A stretch of 49,674 nucleotides of DNA from NCBI GenBank assembly GCA_013153715.1, contig JAADDW010000009.1, positions 1-49,674 on the forward strand, read 5' to 3'. Source of the stretch: Campylobacterota bacterium. GTDB lineage: Bacteria > Campylobacterota > Campylobacteria > Campylobacterales > Nitratiruptoraceae. Shown here in pieces: positions 1 through 8,277 of the stretch. The position numbers were made by a program, and so were the translations under genes. Every line of letters begins with the position of its first letter. Positions within the stretch are counted from its first letter, which is position 1. The notes beneath the pieces were generated by a model that made no database searches, was not told where the DNA came from, and saw only the letters and a list, made by a program, of their open reading frames with translations.

Positions 1-527
1 GGGGAGGAAAGATAGCGGGAGATAAGATCTCCCATCTCCTCGATTTCACCCGCCGTATTACGGTGATCTCCCCCCACTGTACCCCCAGGGTTACCCAGTT
101 TATAGAGCAGTTTGGGCTCACCTATATTCCCCGTCCCTACAGAAAGGGGGATATAGAGGGGTTCGCCATGGCCATTGTAGCCGTCGACAGTATCGAACTC
201 CAGAAGGCGATCTATGAGGAGAGCCGCCACTCCAGGACTCTAATCAACAGTGTGGACAGCGCCCAGTACTGCGATTTCATCTTCCCCTCCTACATCAAGC
301 GGGGCGATCTGGTGGTCGCCTTCTCGACAGGGGGAGCCTCACCATCACTGGCCAAATATCTCCGGAGGGCTGTGGAGAGGCTCCTCCCCCCAGATATTGG
401 AGAGTTCGTCTCCTCACTCAAGAGATTACGCCAGACCCTTCCCAAGGGGAGGGAGCGTATGGAGCTCCTCGACAGAAAGGCGAAGGAGTATATAGATTTC
501 CACTTCAGGAGAGATAATGTTCAGTAG
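1..527 (+). CDS. Siroheme synthase, precorrin-2 dehydrogenase domain (5' truncated by window)
   Basis: The frame is open from base 3, so the gene begins outside the window. The first visible residues, GGKIAGDKISHLL, followed by RRITVISP, look like the end of the glycine-rich Rossmann turn and second beta strand of the CysG N-terminal/Met8 family. These enzymes oxidise precorrin-2 to sirohydrochlorin with NAD and may insert iron to give siroheme. Further family signs are the ATDS-like segment AVDSIELQKAIYEESR, the 'FIFPSYIKRGDLVVAFSTGGASPSLAKYLR' region (split here: FIFPSYIKRGDLVV, AFSTGGASPSLAKYLR) and the helical C-terminal dimerisation part. A GTG at 63 is only an internal codon. Siroheme is the precursor of heme d1 needed by nirS at 15924-17579, so the location fits, but the gene faces away from that cluster. 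Confidence 0.85.
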   Translation, partial: GGKIAGDKISHLLDFTRRITVISPHCTPRVTQFIEQFGLTYIPRPYRKGDIEGFAMAIVAVDSIELQKAIYEESRHSRTLINSVDSAQYCDFIFPSYIKRGDLVVAFSTGGASPSLAKYLRRAVERLLPPDIGEFVSSLKRLRQTLPKGRERMELLDRKAKEYIDFHFRRDNVQ

Positions 528-912
528 AAAACTGCTCTGGGGCTTCGCCTTCATCTTCATCTTTCTCAGTGTGGTAGCCCTCTTGACCAATATGCCTGAA
601 TCCAAGAATATGCGGGTTTACAAGGCCCTCCTCCCCTATTTCCCCTATAAGATCGAAAAGGAGTTTGGGGGACTCGATATAGTCGATAAGAGGACGGGGG
701 AGGATCTCGATGTGGCCAATGCCCAGGTTTACATTGTCTATGATGAACTCCTCAAGAAGTGGGGGAAGAACCACCTCAAACTGGAGGGAGATACCCTCTA
801 TATTCTCGATGAGAAGGGGAAAAATCTCTCCTCTCTCCAACTCCAGAATGAGAAGGAGAGGAGGTGGGTCGAGGAGTTTTTCAATCTCAAGGGGCGTCTA
901 GATACTCGATGA
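517..912 (+). CDS. Small membrane-anchored protein of unknown function
   Basis: 131 residues. One hydrophobic segment at about residues 5-24 looks like an uncleaved signal anchor, with a hydrophilic domain of about 105 residues outside the membrane. The start ATG overlaps the siroheme synthase stop by 11 bases and is preceded by AGGAGAGATA, so translation is probably coupled. I do not recognise the family. The soluble part (YFPYKIEKEFGGLDIVDK, then a VANAQVYIVYDELLKKWG stretch) has no Cys or His motif. The last 26 bases overlap the 3' end of a nosL-like gene on the other strand. Confidence 0.65.
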   Translation: MFSRKLLWGFAFIFIFLSVVALLTNMPESKNMRVYKALLPYFPYKIEKEFGGLDIVDKRTGEDLDVANAQVYIVYDELLKKWGKNHLKLEGDTLYILDEKGKNLSSLQLQNEKERRWVEEFFNLKGRLDTR

Positions 913-1381
913 GCCCCATGCCTTTGTGGACAATTTCCGGAAAGGTGAGAACCCTACTCCCCCCATATTTGAGGCGGAAGATGTTGAGGGCGTCCTGGTT
1001 ACGGACCGGGATGAGATCGTCCCCCTTGGGCCCCACTAGGGTACTCCCGAAGACATAGAGGGCCCCCTCAGCCTTGATCCACTTGCCGCTCAGGTAATCT
1101 TTGACCAGGAGCTCTTTGAAGTCCAATTCACTCTTGATCTTATACTCTGGATAGAGATAGGGACGGAGATAGAAGGCGAACATCGCCTTGGGACAGCAGA
1201 AGAGAATCTCCTGACCGCTCCTCAAGACGATCTTTGCCTGAAAACGGGGGTGTTTATCGACGGGGAGGTGGTAGATGGGGTCCCGCAGAGTCTGGGATTG
1301 GGAGCTCTGGGAGCTCTTCTCCTCTCCTCCCCAGAGGAGGAGTGCTGTCGCAACGAGAACTATCAGAATGGGCCGTACCAT
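887..1381 (-). CDS. NosL-family protein without lipobox (second NosL)
   Basis: 164 residues with an N-terminal hydrophobic segment (about 4-18), so exported or anchored. The central block (FCCPKAMF, then YLSGKWIKAEGALYVFGS and LIPVRNQDAL) follows the NosL fold. NosL proteins bind copper(I) and help deliver it to the Cu sites of nitrous oxide reductase. The other NosL of this cluster (2219-2656) has a lipobox and a CxxCxM motif. This copy has no Cys after its signal segment and carries a CC...M motif instead. It is the last gene of the nos cluster, 13 bases after nosY. The ATG follows GGAGGGACT. Its role may be a second copper chaperone; family assignment is good, division of labour is unknown. 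Confidence 0.75.
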   Translation of the reverse strand: MVRPILIVLVATALLLWGGEEKSSQSSQSQTLRDPIYHLPVDKHPRFQAKIVLRSGQEILFCCPKAMFAFYLRPYLYPEYKIKSELDFKELLVKDYLSGKWIKAEGALYVFGSTLVGPKGDDLIPVRNQDALNIFRLKYGGSRVLTFPEIVHKGMGLIEYLDAP

Positions 1382-1394
1382 AGTCCCTCCTTAT

Positions 1395-2222
1395 CTACAA
1401 GAGATCTCTCTTCTTGAAGAAGAGGTAGCCTGCAACTGCAAAGAGAAGACCTAGAGAGATGGGATAGATTACTGCGTAGAGGAGGATCATCTCCCGTCCA
1501 AAGGTGTCGAGGAGGAAGTAGGCCACAGGCCCCATCACCGTCAGTTCCGGATCGAAGAGGGTGATAGCTCCGACCCGGAAGACCTCAAGGGGGTTGAGCA
1601 TTGCTATGGAGATGACCACCTCATCACTCCACCTGTTCTGGAGCATGAGGCCGATGAGGGCTATATCGAGGAAGGCCAAAAGGGTGATCCAGACAACGAA
1701 ACTGCTCCCCAGGGCCATATCGTGGCTCTTGACAATAGTAGAGATGAAGAAGGCTATTCCGAGGAAGAGGGCTGAGAGGGCGAAGAGAAAGGCGCTGTAG
1801 ATAAAGAAGACGGCCCACGGAATCTCCGCCCCTTTGACCACTCCCCAGACGATCCCTACCAGGAGGGCGAGGAAGACAGGGGTGAAGGTGATGAGGAACC
1901 TCCCCACCATCTTTCCCCAGTAGTAGTCGCTGAGAGAGACGGGGAAGGAGAGCATATACTCCAGAATGGCACTCTCCCTGTCGGCGGAGATCGACTTGAC
2001 AGTTGTAATCAGTATGAAGATGGGGAGGATGACTATTGTCACCTGGATATAGACCAGGAGGAGGCGGCTCAACCCCGTAAATCCCATAACGACGCTATCG
2101 GTAATCCCCGTTATGAAGAAGAGGGCCATGAGACCGCCGAAGACCAGGAGATAGACCAAGAACCAACGGCTCCTCAGGGACTCCTTTATGTCCAGTTTGG
2201 CCACCAAGGCAAGATTACTCAT
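1395..2222 (-). CDS. nosY: NosY, ABC-2 type membrane permease for NosZ maturation
   Basis: 275 residues with about six hydrophobic segments and the usual NosY beginning (LVAKLDIKESLRSRWFLVY). The family forms the membrane part of the NosFY(D) ABC complex, which with NosD and NosL is needed to assemble the Cu centres of N2O reductase, probably by moving a sulfur species or driving copper transfer. The characteristic SADRESAILEYMLSFPVS segment between helices 2 and 3 is present. The start overlaps the nosL stop by ATGA, so the two are translationally coupled. Interposition of nosL between nosF and nosY is unusual, since most clusters have F-Y-L. Confidence 0.92.
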   Translation of the reverse strand: MSNLALVAKLDIKESLRSRWFLVYLLVFGGLMALFFITGITDSVVMGFTGLSRLLLVYIQVTIVILPIFILITTVKSISADRESAILEYMLSFPVSLSDYYWGKMVGRFLITFTPVFLALLVGIVWGVVKGAEIPWAVFFIYSAFLFALSALFLGIAFFISTIVKSHDMALGSSFVVWITLLAFLDIALIGLMLQNRWSDEVVISIAMLNPLEVFRVGAITLFDPELTVMGPVAYFLLDTFGREMILLYAVIYPISLGLLFAVAGYLFFKKRDLL

Positions 2223-2656
2223 CGTCCAATCCTCTCAATCTCTCTCCGAACCTCCTCAAATGTGAGGCACCCCTCTCCCCCCTTCTCCAAGGCTCCATAT
2301 CCGTAACCCATGGGGGTTATAAAGCCCCCCTTGTAACAGGCTCTCTCTCCATCTATCCACTTACCGCTCTTGGCATCGGTGATCCAGATCTTCTTCAGAG
2401 TGATCTCGGGGTGCTCCTCCTTCTGCCAGAGAATGAGACACCCAATGTCGTCGAACCGATAGACCTTTCCCTTCCCGTCGACGGCGGCCACAGCAAATTT
2501 ACGGTCGCTGATGGCCATTTTACACCTCTCGCACATATCCCGATCCCAGTGGATCGGAGGGGGCTCCTTGGTGAAATCCCTCTTCTCACACCCGCCGACT
2601 CCCCAGAGGAGGGAGAGGAGGAAGAGAAGGGGGAAGAGCCTCCTAGAGATACTCAT
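2219..2656 (-). CDS. nosL: NosL, copper-binding lipoprotein
   Basis: 145 residues from the ATG at 2656. A TTG nine bases further upstream is also in frame but has no better ribosome site. The signal segment LLFLLSLLWGVGGC has a lipobox with Cys as likely lipid anchor. It is followed by the NosL metal motif MCERCKMAISDRKFA and the family block FDDIGCLILWQ, then WITDAKSGKWIDGERACY. NosL binds Cu(I) and delivers it to apo-NosZ in the periplasm. The gene overlaps nosF by 14 bases and nosY by 4. Confidence 0.92.
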   Translation of the reverse strand: MSISRRLFPLLFLLSLLWGVGGCEKRDFTKEPPPIHWDRDMCERCKMAISDRKFAVAAVDGKGKVYRFDDIGCLILWQKEEHPEITLKKIWITDAKSGKWIDGERACYKGGFITPMGYGYGALEKGGEGCLTFEEVRREIERIGR

Positions 2657-3281
2657 CTTCCACAACCTTTCCCAGATCCATATAGACCTTTCGGTTCACC
2701 AGTCCGGCTATCTCCTCGATCCTGTGGGTGATGAAGATGGTGGCCACCCGCTCTGGAAGCTCCTCAAGGAGGGAGTAGAAATGTTCCCGAGCCTTGGGGT
2801 CCAGGTTTGCCGTAGGCTCGTCGAAGATGAGGTAGCTCCCCTCCTTGGCCAGGGCAATAGCTATGAGGAGCTTCTGCTTCATCCCTCCACTCAACTTGAA
2901 AAAGGGTTTCTGGAGGTTCCGCTCTATATCGAGCTCCATTCTGAGGGCCTCCCTCTTAATCGCCTCCCTATCGACACCACTACTCTGGGAGACATACTCC
3001 ATCAACTCTTCCAGGGAGAGTTTGATGGGGGGGGGAGTCTGGGGTATGAAACCGATCCGCTCCAGTACCCGGACCCGTTCCTCCGTTGGAGTGTAGCCAT
3101 CGACGGTAATCCTCCCTCCATCCAGATGGTAGAACCCGAGAATAGCTCGGACGAGGGTGGTCTTGCCGGCCCCGTTGGGTCCCATAAGGGCCACCCTCTC
3201 CCCCTCTCCGATGGTCAAGGTGACCCCGTCAAGGACAAAGGTATCGGAAAACCGCTTCCGTGCTTCTCGTACCTCTATCAT
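2643..3281 (-). CDS. nosF: NosF, ABC transporter ATPase
   Basis: 212 residues, a compact ABC ATPase. Walker A is GPNGAGKTT (about residues 34-42), the Q-loop lies in RIGFIPQTPPP, the signature is LSGGMKQK, Walker B with the catalytic Glu is LIFDEPTANLD, and the switch His is in TIFITHR. It energises NosY in maturation of the NosZ copper centres. It starts with an ATGA overlap on nosH and is short compared with the roughly 300-residue NosF of proteobacterial denitrifiers, having no C-terminal extension. Confidence 0.92.
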   Translation of the reverse strand: MIEVREARKRFSDTFVLDGVTLTIGEGERVALMGPNGAGKTTLVRAILGFYHLDGGRITVDGYTPTEERVRVLERIGFIPQTPPPIKLSLEELMEYVSQSSGVDREAIKREALRMELDIERNLQKPFFKLSGGMKQKLLIAIALAKEGSYLIFDEPTANLDPKAREHFYSLLEELPERVATIFITHRIEEIAGLVNRKVYMDLGKVVEDEYL

Positions 3282-4189
3282 ATCAGATTCTTGAGCCTGA
3301 ATTCAAATGTATAGGCATCTTCGTGGCAGACATCGAAACAGCGGGCACACATGATACAGTCCCCATCCTTGACAAACTCCTTGGTAATTCCCTTCTCCTT
3401 CCGCTCCTCATCATATTTGGCCTTGAACCGCTCAAGGACATGGTCTTCGGGACAGGCTATGAAACAGGCGGCACAGTGGTCGCACTTCTCCATATCCCAC
3501 TGGACCTTCATGGGGCTCACCCAGCCGATGAAACTGTAGGTGGTGCCGATGGGGCAGACATATTTGCACCATCCCCGTCGGGAGTAGAAGATCTCAAAGA
3601 GGAGGATGAGGAGAACCCAGACAATGGCGAGACTCCAGCCATAGACAATGACCCGACTCAGAATTCCGACAGGGTTGATCATCTCGAAGACCAGATAGCC
3701 ATCGATGGCGGCGGCGGCCAGGAAGATAACCCAGAAGAGGTAACGGATCCTGGGGTTGAATTTGTGCTCCTTGATAATCTTCTTAGCCACCAACTTCATA
3801 TGGAAATACTCTCCAATCTCGCTGAGGAGCCCGTAGGGACAGACCCAGCCGCAGAAGGCTTTACCCCCCACAAGGAAGTAGAAACCGACAATAGTGGCGA
3901 CTCCGATGATGATATTGGTATGGATATGGTGCTCGGCGGCAAGGATCTCCAGGGCTACGAAGGGGTCGATAAGGTGGAAACCGAGGAGCCTCGATCCTGT
4001 CAGGGTCCCTTCGAGGAACTGGATGTCGATATGGTAGGAGAGGAAAAAGGCGAGGTTGATAATGAGAATGGACAACCATCTCCAAAACCGCCAGGTAGGG
4101 CGGATCTTACCCTCCCGAGTTCTGTAGTAGAGGGTTGAGAGGAGGGGAGCATAGACCAGCTCCCGAACACTCCAGCTATACTTATCCAT
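3278..4189 (-). CDS. nosH: NosH, NapH-like polyferredoxin quinol dehydrogenase
   Basis: 303 residues with about five membrane helices. It has two CxxxCP motifs (FCGWVCPYG and WCKYVCPIG) on the cytoplasmic side of helices and two C-terminal ferredoxin motifs (CDHCAACFIACP and CIMCARCFDVCH) for 4Fe-4S clusters. By homology to NapH it takes electrons from menaquinol and passes them, with NosG, to the cytochromes NosC1/C2 and on to NosZ. No nosR is present in the window; clade II clusters of this type use NosGH in its place. It lies 9 bases after nosC2 and overlaps nosF. Confidence 0.9.
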   Translation of the reverse strand: MDKYSWSVRELVYAPLLSTLYYRTREGKIRPTWRFWRWLSILIINLAFFLSYHIDIQFLEGTLTGSRLLGFHLIDPFVALEILAAEHHIHTNIIIGVATIVGFYFLVGGKAFCGWVCPYGLLSEIGEYFHMKLVAKKIIKEHKFNPRIRYLFWVIFLAAAAIDGYLVFEMINPVGILSRVIVYGWSLAIVWVLLILLFEIFYSRRGWCKYVCPIGTTYSFIGWVSPMKVQWDMEKCDHCAACFIACPEDHVLERFKAKYDEERKEKGITKEFVKDGDCIMCARCFDVCHEDAYTFEFRLKNLI

Positions 4190-4198
4190 AGATGATCC

Positions 4199-4708
4199 TT
4201 ACTGAGAGGCTTTGAGCTTCTGGGCGAAGGAGGCGATCTCCTGGGAGAGCTGGGTCAACTGCTCCTCCTTCATATTCTGGAGCAGACCGTACATGACATA
4301 GTTCTTCCTCTTCCCACTCTTGAAGTCGAGGAGAGCCTGGTGGATATACTCCTCGCTCTTCCCAATCAGTTTGGGGCCGATTCCCCCCTCTCCGTTGATT
4401 CCGTGGCAGGAAGCACAGTTCCTACGGTAGAGGGGGCTCACATCGAAGGCACTCATACGGCCGGCCTTCTCCTTGAGAACCTTCAACTTCTTCTCAGCCT
4501 CACTCTCTTCCTTCTGGGCCACCCCTCCCGCAGATTGGGGTTGCTGACTGGCGGTCTGCCCCTTGGCGACAGGGACCTCAAGCTTCGATTTCTCTATAAC
4601 TTCATGGATTCTCTGGAGCTTGTGGACCTCTCTATCCAGTTGCGCCATATAGACAATCGCCCAGACTGCCAGCAGGCCGGCGATAGCGGCTATGATATGT
4701 CGTACCAT
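4199..4708 (-). CDS. nosC2: NosC2, membrane-anchored monoheme cytochrome c
   Basis: 169 residues with an N-terminal anchor (about 4-22), then a charged, Ala/Gln-rich linker to about residue 85, then one cytochrome c domain with CASCH. An axial Met is probably in the NYVMYGLLQNM region. The C-terminal half is closely similar to that of its neighbour (KSGKRKN motif in both), indicating duplication. It probably relays electrons from NosGH toward the heme c domain of NosZ. The start ATG is 3 bases from the nosC1 stop. Confidence 0.88.
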   Translation of the reverse strand: MVRHIIAAIAGLLAVWAIVYMAQLDREVHKLQRIHEVIEKSKLEVPVAKGQTASQQPQSAGGVAQKEESEAEKKLKVLKEKAGRMSAFDVSPLYRRNCASCHGINGEGGIGPKLIGKSEEYIHQALLDFKSGKRKNYVMYGLLQNMKEEQLTQLSQEIASFAQKLKASQ

Positions 4709-4711
4709 CTT

Positions 4712-5299
4712 CTATCCTTTGAGTCGATTTTGGGCTTTGATCTTCTCTACCTTCCTATTGAACTCGGCGATCTCATCTGCCAAGGCCTTCAATGTAGTAT
4801 CGGGGAGTCGGCGGACAAGCTGGACCATGAGGACATTCTTCCGCTTTCCGCTCTTGAACTCCTGGAGCTGGTTGTAGATATACTCCCCACTCTTCCCGAG
4901 GAGGGAGGGACCGATGACTCCGTTGGCATAGTCATCGTGGCAGGCCGAACAGTAGATGAGAAAATCTTTGCTCAACTTATTGGCCAAAAGGGAGATCTGG
5001 ACACTCTCGTAGTTCTTGATATAGCGGTAGGCTCCCAGCTGGGTATACCGCCCCTCATCACTGAGATTCTCCTCCCTCTTCTCCCCCTTCTTGTTGTAGG
5101 AGTAGTAGAACTCTCCCTTGTCTAGACTCTTGGCCGAGGAGCTTTCCCGCTGGACTACAGCATTTTCGGTAATCTTGATCTCACTGGGGAGCGCCTCCCG
5201 CTGGGACTGCCCCTTTCCCTCTCTCTGATCCTTGGAGTCGCACCCTCCCAAGAGGAGGAGGGCTCCTATCAACAGGAGTTCATACTGTCTTCTTGCCAT
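4712..5299 (-). CDS. nosC1: NosC1, lipoprotein monoheme cytochrome c
   Basis: 195 residues from the ATG at 5299. This start gives a clean lipoprotein signal (LLLIGALLLLGGC), whereas upstream in-frame starts run 64 residues into nosG. One heme site, CSACH, lies in the C-terminal domain. That domain ends with the same KSGKRKN segment as NosC2, followed by VLMVQLVRRL. The N-terminal 100 residues are charged and probably a flexible spacer. The role is electron transfer between the NosGH quinol dehydrogenase and NosZ. It overlaps nosG by 20 bases. Confidence 0.88.
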   Translation of the reverse strand: MARRQYELLLIGALLLLGGCDSKDQREGKGQSQREALPSEIKITENAVVQRESSSAKSLDKGEFYYSYNKKGEKREENLSDEGRYTQLGAYRYIKNYESVQISLLANKLSKDFLIYCSACHDDYANGVIGPSLLGKSGEYIYNQLQEFKSGKRKNVLMVQLVRRLPDTTLKALADEIAEFNRKVEKIKAQNRLKG

Positions 5300-6080
5300 T
5301 TTTACCCTCTCTCTTTCCGTAGATCTCTTCATAGGTTGCCCGAGGGACGATATTGAGAACCTGGGTGGGGCAGAGTTCCACACAGGCGCCACACCCGACA
5401 CACTTCTCCCTAATTTCCGGAATGTACCCTCCCCCCTTGGCAACCATGCCGATAGCCTCTTCAGGCTTCTCATAGGGGCAGAGATCGGCACAGATTGTAC
5501 ACTCTTTCCCCCGAAACTTCTCCAGTTTCAGGAGGAGATCGACCTGGAGTTGCCGCTTCTCACTCTCATTGGGGAGGTGTTGAACCTTTCGGGACCGCCT
5601 CTCCTCTTCAGTTAGAACTGTGGTATGGTCGTAGATCCGATCTATTGCGCTGTCTGGAACAGGTTTATTGTAGAGGGCGAGGCAGGCACTCTCATTGACG
5701 ATAACCGCCATCCCCATATGGACCAGCTTAATATCGGCCTTCTCATGGTCCAGGGCGCCGCTGGGACAGGCAAGGATACAGGGGAAGAGGCGACAGAGGT
5801 AACACCCCCTGAGGAAGGGATCGATATAGGCTGTCCCGACCCCATCTTTCCCATCAATATCTTCCAAAAGGATGGAATCGTAGGGACAGACCTGGAGACA
5901 CTGGCCACACTTGATACAGAGGGCGGTGAAATCCTCCTCCGGAACGGCTCCCGGGGGACGGAGCTTCAATTTTGTATCCCGGAGATAGCGGGCTCCGTAG
6001 ATACCACCGGCTGCGGCGAGGCCGAGGACCCCAAGCCCCGCCATCTGCTTGATAAATTTTCTCCTGCTACCATCTTTCAT
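5280..6080 (-). CDS. nosG: NosG, NapG-like iron-sulfur protein
   Basis: 266 residues. The Tat-type start SRRKFIK (residues 5-11) and hydrophobic stretch predict periplasmic export after cofactor insertion. Four Cys clusters are seen: CIKCGQCLQVCP (55-66), CYLCRLFPCILACP (93-106), CTICADLCP (194-202) and CVGCGACVELCP (227-238), consistent with four 4Fe-4S centres. It works with NosH as menaquinol dehydrogenase for N2O reduction. It closely resembles NapG at 26200-27003, with the same LRPPGA segment after the signal. The start overlaps nosD by ATGA. Confidence 0.92.
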   Translation of the reverse strand: MKDGSRRKFIKQMAGLGVLGLAAAGGIYGARYLRDTKLKLRPPGAVPEEDFTALCIKCGQCLQVCPYDSILLEDIDGKDGVGTAYIDPFLRGCYLCRLFPCILACPSGALDHEKADIKLVHMGMAVIVNESACLALYNKPVPDSAIDRIYDHTTVLTEEERRSRKVQHLPNESEKRQLQVDLLLKLEKFRGKECTICADLCPYEKPEEAIGMVAKGGGYIPEIREKCVGCGACVELCPTQVLNIVPRATYEEIYGKREGKNGKKTV

Positions 6081-7291
6081 TCTATCTCCTCGTAGATCAA
6101 AGGTTTGGGATCGGTCAGCAACTTGACAGGTTCACTGAGGGGGGCCAGCTTGGCTATAAAATTGAGGAGGGAGATGACAGGGGAGCCGTAGAAAAACCGG
6201 ACATTGGGATTGAGGAGCCAGACCTTGTCGGCATAGTAGTAGAGGGTGTAGGGGATGTCGCCGATCCCATCTCCATCTCGATCTATCCCCTCATAGTCGT
6301 CCCAGTAATTCATCTCCCACCTGTTCATGACCGAGTGGATCCGTCCACTATCGTCATAGACCTGTTCCATATTCCCCTTGAAGATGTTCTTCCTAATCAC
6401 ATTGTCCACACTGAGGGAGTGGAAGTGGATCCCGATAGAGTTATAGAGGATCCTGTTCCCCTCTATTCTGTTGGTGCTCTCGGGTTCGAAGGGGCTCCGA
6501 TCTATGTAGAGTCCCTTGGCACAGTAGAGAATAGTATTTCCCCGAATTGTGAAGTTGGAGGCATCCTTGAGCCCTATTCCGATCCCCGTAGTTCCAAGGG
6601 AACTCTCAATGGTATTCCCCTCAGCCACCGTATCTTTGGAGTACATGAAGAAGATTCCGACGCTGTTCCGTCGGTAGGTGTTGTTCCGGACCCTATTCTT
6701 TCCGGCATACATGAAGTGGAGGCTATACCTCCCGTACTCCCCGATATTCTCCTCGATCAGATTTCCATGGCTGTACCAGACCACAAAGTCCCGGGATTTG
6801 TAGAGATGGTTCCTCCTCAGAACATTGTCATTACTATACCACAACCTGATACCGTCCCCCCGTATTCCGAGGGGAAAGGGTTTAGAAGTGATGAAGTTCC
6901 CCTCAATTCGGGAGTTATCTACACTCTCTAGATCGATGCCGAAGAGGGTATCCCTAATGGTACACCCCCTCACTGTACAGAATTTGGCCTTTTTGATGGC
7001 AATTCCTGCATCGATCCGCTCATGTTCGCTCCCGCTGTTCTCGATGGTGAGATTTTCCACCGTCACATGGGAGCTCTTGATGGTGATGACAGTTCCATTC
7101 CCATCGCCTCTAATGATGGTCTTCCCCCTCTTTCCCGTCAAGATGAGGGGTTTATCGATGACAATATTCCCCTGGAAAACCCCTCCGGGGAGCTCTATCT
7201 TCGATCCGGCCGGGGTGCGGTCGATGACCGACTGCAGATTGACCCCCCAACCTGTACAGACCGCCACTACCAGCCAGATCGCTACTCTCAT
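6077..7291 (-). CDS. nosD: NosD, periplasmic beta-helix maturation protein
   Basis: 404 residues with a signal peptide of about 16 residues and then many short repeats of the CASH/parallel beta-helix type (for example NSVGIFFMYSKDTVAEGN and NSIGIHFHSLSVDNVI). A conserved C-terminal segment, NRWEMNYWDDYEGIDRDGDGIGD, follows. NosD works with NosF and NosY in building the copper-sulfur centre of NosZ. The gene sits between nosB and nosG with ATGA overlaps at both ends, so it is clearly part of a single transcript. Confidence 0.95.
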   Translation of the reverse strand: MRVAIWLVVAVCTGWGVNLQSVIDRTPAGSKIELPGGVFQGNIVIDKPLILTGKRGKTIIRGDGNGTVITIKSSHVTVENLTIENSGSEHERIDAGIAIKKAKFCTVRGCTIRDTLFGIDLESVDNSRIEGNFITSKPFPLGIRGDGIRLWYSNDNVLRRNHLYKSRDFVVWYSHGNLIEENIGEYGRYSLHFMYAGKNRVRNNTYRRNSVGIFFMYSKDTVAEGNTIESSLGTTGIGIGLKDASNFTIRGNTILYCAKGLYIDRSPFEPESTNRIEGNRILYNSIGIHFHSLSVDNVIRKNIFKGNMEQVYDDSGRIHSVMNRWEMNYWDDYEGIDRDGDGIGDIPYTLYYYADKVWLLNPNVRFFYGSPVISLLNFIAKLAPLSEPVKLLTDPKPLIYEEIE

Positions 7292-8070
7292 TGTCCACTT
7301 TTCTCTCTGAGATACCTATTCTTGGAGATAATGGCGATTAGGGTTAAGAGACTGATGGCGAGGAGGAGCCAGAACCCTGTGGTCGGATAGGAGTGGGTAG
7401 TGAACTGGGCCACCTTCCCATCTCCAAAGACGGTGGGCATGAAGGGTTTGATCTTGAAGGCTCCCCAATCGTGCATGTGGTGGCCAAACCAGTAGAGCCA
7501 GTAGGCGTAGAAGCCGAGGAAGATGACGGGGAGGAGGACGGCGATCCACATAATGTAGTTGAGCCACTTCCAATCATAGAGGATGAAGAGGACATAGGCG
7601 AAGGCCAGGAGGACCAGTACATAGGGGGCTATCGCCCGAAGATAGGGGGCTCCCCTCTCCATCGGATCCATACCGATAAAGTGGTTGATGGTGTTCATCT
7701 CATGGACATCTCCGCTGAAGCCGTCAAAGTGGTAGTAGACCGGGATCCCCTCTGGAAAGGCATCCTTGGGGTAGTTGGGAGCCTCAAGGGAGACATACCA
7801 GATGGGAGCGCTGGCCACCCCTATTTCGGCGTTGTACTCTACCATCTTCTCCAGCTTCGGATTCTTCTCTTTGTCCAGAGCCTCCGGGGGTGTATTGGGG
7901 CTCACATACCGTCCCGCCATATAGTAATCCCAGACCTTATAGGCGATTTTGGGGATAGGTTTTCCCTCTTTGGCAAGTTCTGGGACATTGTGGGTGAGGA
8001 CCGCAGGGATCACAAACCAGTAGAGGAGTATCGCCAGAGCGATGAGGGCGTAGATCTGATACTTCTTCAT
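7288..8070 (-). CDS. nosB: NosB, integral membrane protein of clade II nos clusters
   Basis: 260 residues. One N-terminal helix (about 6-26) leads to a periplasmic domain of about 110 residues (HFDGFSGDVHEMNTINHFIGM is conserved in the family). About four helices follow, including the His-rich WFGHHMHDWGAF loop. NosB occurs next to clade II nosZ genes and is needed for N2O respiration in Wolinella; its biochemical role is not settled. It has a good ribosome site (AAGGAAGAGT-ATG) and its own promoter with an Fnr-type box at 8126-8139, so it can be expressed apart from nosZ, which ends 207 bases upstream. Confidence 0.9.
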   Translation of the reverse strand: MKKYQIYALIALAILLYWFVIPAVLTHNVPELAKEGKPIPKIAYKVWDYYMAGRYVSPNTPPEALDKEKNPKLEKMVEYNAEIGVASAPIWYVSLEAPNYPKDAFPEGIPVYYHFDGFSGDVHEMNTINHFIGMDPMERGAPYLRAIAPYVLVLLAFAYVLFILYDWKWLNYIMWIAVLLPVIFLGFYAYWLYWFGHHMHDWGAFKIKPFMPTVFGDGKVAQFTTHSYPTTGFWLLLAISLLTLIAIISKNRYLREKSGQ

Positions 8071-8125
8071 ACTCTTCCTTTGTGAGGTTGTTGTCTATAA
8101 TAAGCTATTTCCAAAAATAAAAACC

Positions 8126-8139
8126 ATGATCAAGATCAA
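8126..8139 (-). promoter_or_regulatory. Fnr/Nss-type box and promoter of nosB
   Basis: On the minus strand this reads TTGATCTTGATCAT, one mismatch from TTGAT-N4-ATCAA. A TATTAT hexamer (minus strand) lies at 8102-8097, which places the likely transcription start near 8090 and the box centre near -42. This is class II activator spacing. The candidate regulator is encoded at 20444-21082. Confidence 0.7.
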
Positions 8140-8253
8140 TTATTAACTGCGATTATCATTTTGATTTGGTTACATTATATTATAGTATAAATGAGTGACA
8201 TAGGAGGGACTTTTTATCAAAAATTGTCAAAGTGGTCTGGTGAATCGGAAATA

Positions 8254-8272
8254 GGGGGGAGGAGATCCCCCC
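8254..8272 (-). terminator. Stem-loop just after nosZ
   Basis: A 7-bp perfect stem (GGGGGGA / TCCCCCC) with a 5-base loop begins five bases past the nosZ stop and is followed by TATTTCC on the minus strand. It has a strong GC stem but only a short T-tract. It probably ends or thins nosZ transcripts before nosB, which has its own promoter, or protects the nosZ mRNA 3' end. Confidence 0.55.
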
Positions 8273-8277
8273 AACAA

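Noticed and set aside
3260-4138. A 292-codon open frame antisense to nosH
   Set aside because: Acidic low-complexity shadow of a membrane protein gene.
5300-5491. A longer N-terminus for nosC1
   Set aside because: It would lie within nosG and hide the lipoprotein signal; the ATG at 5299 is better.
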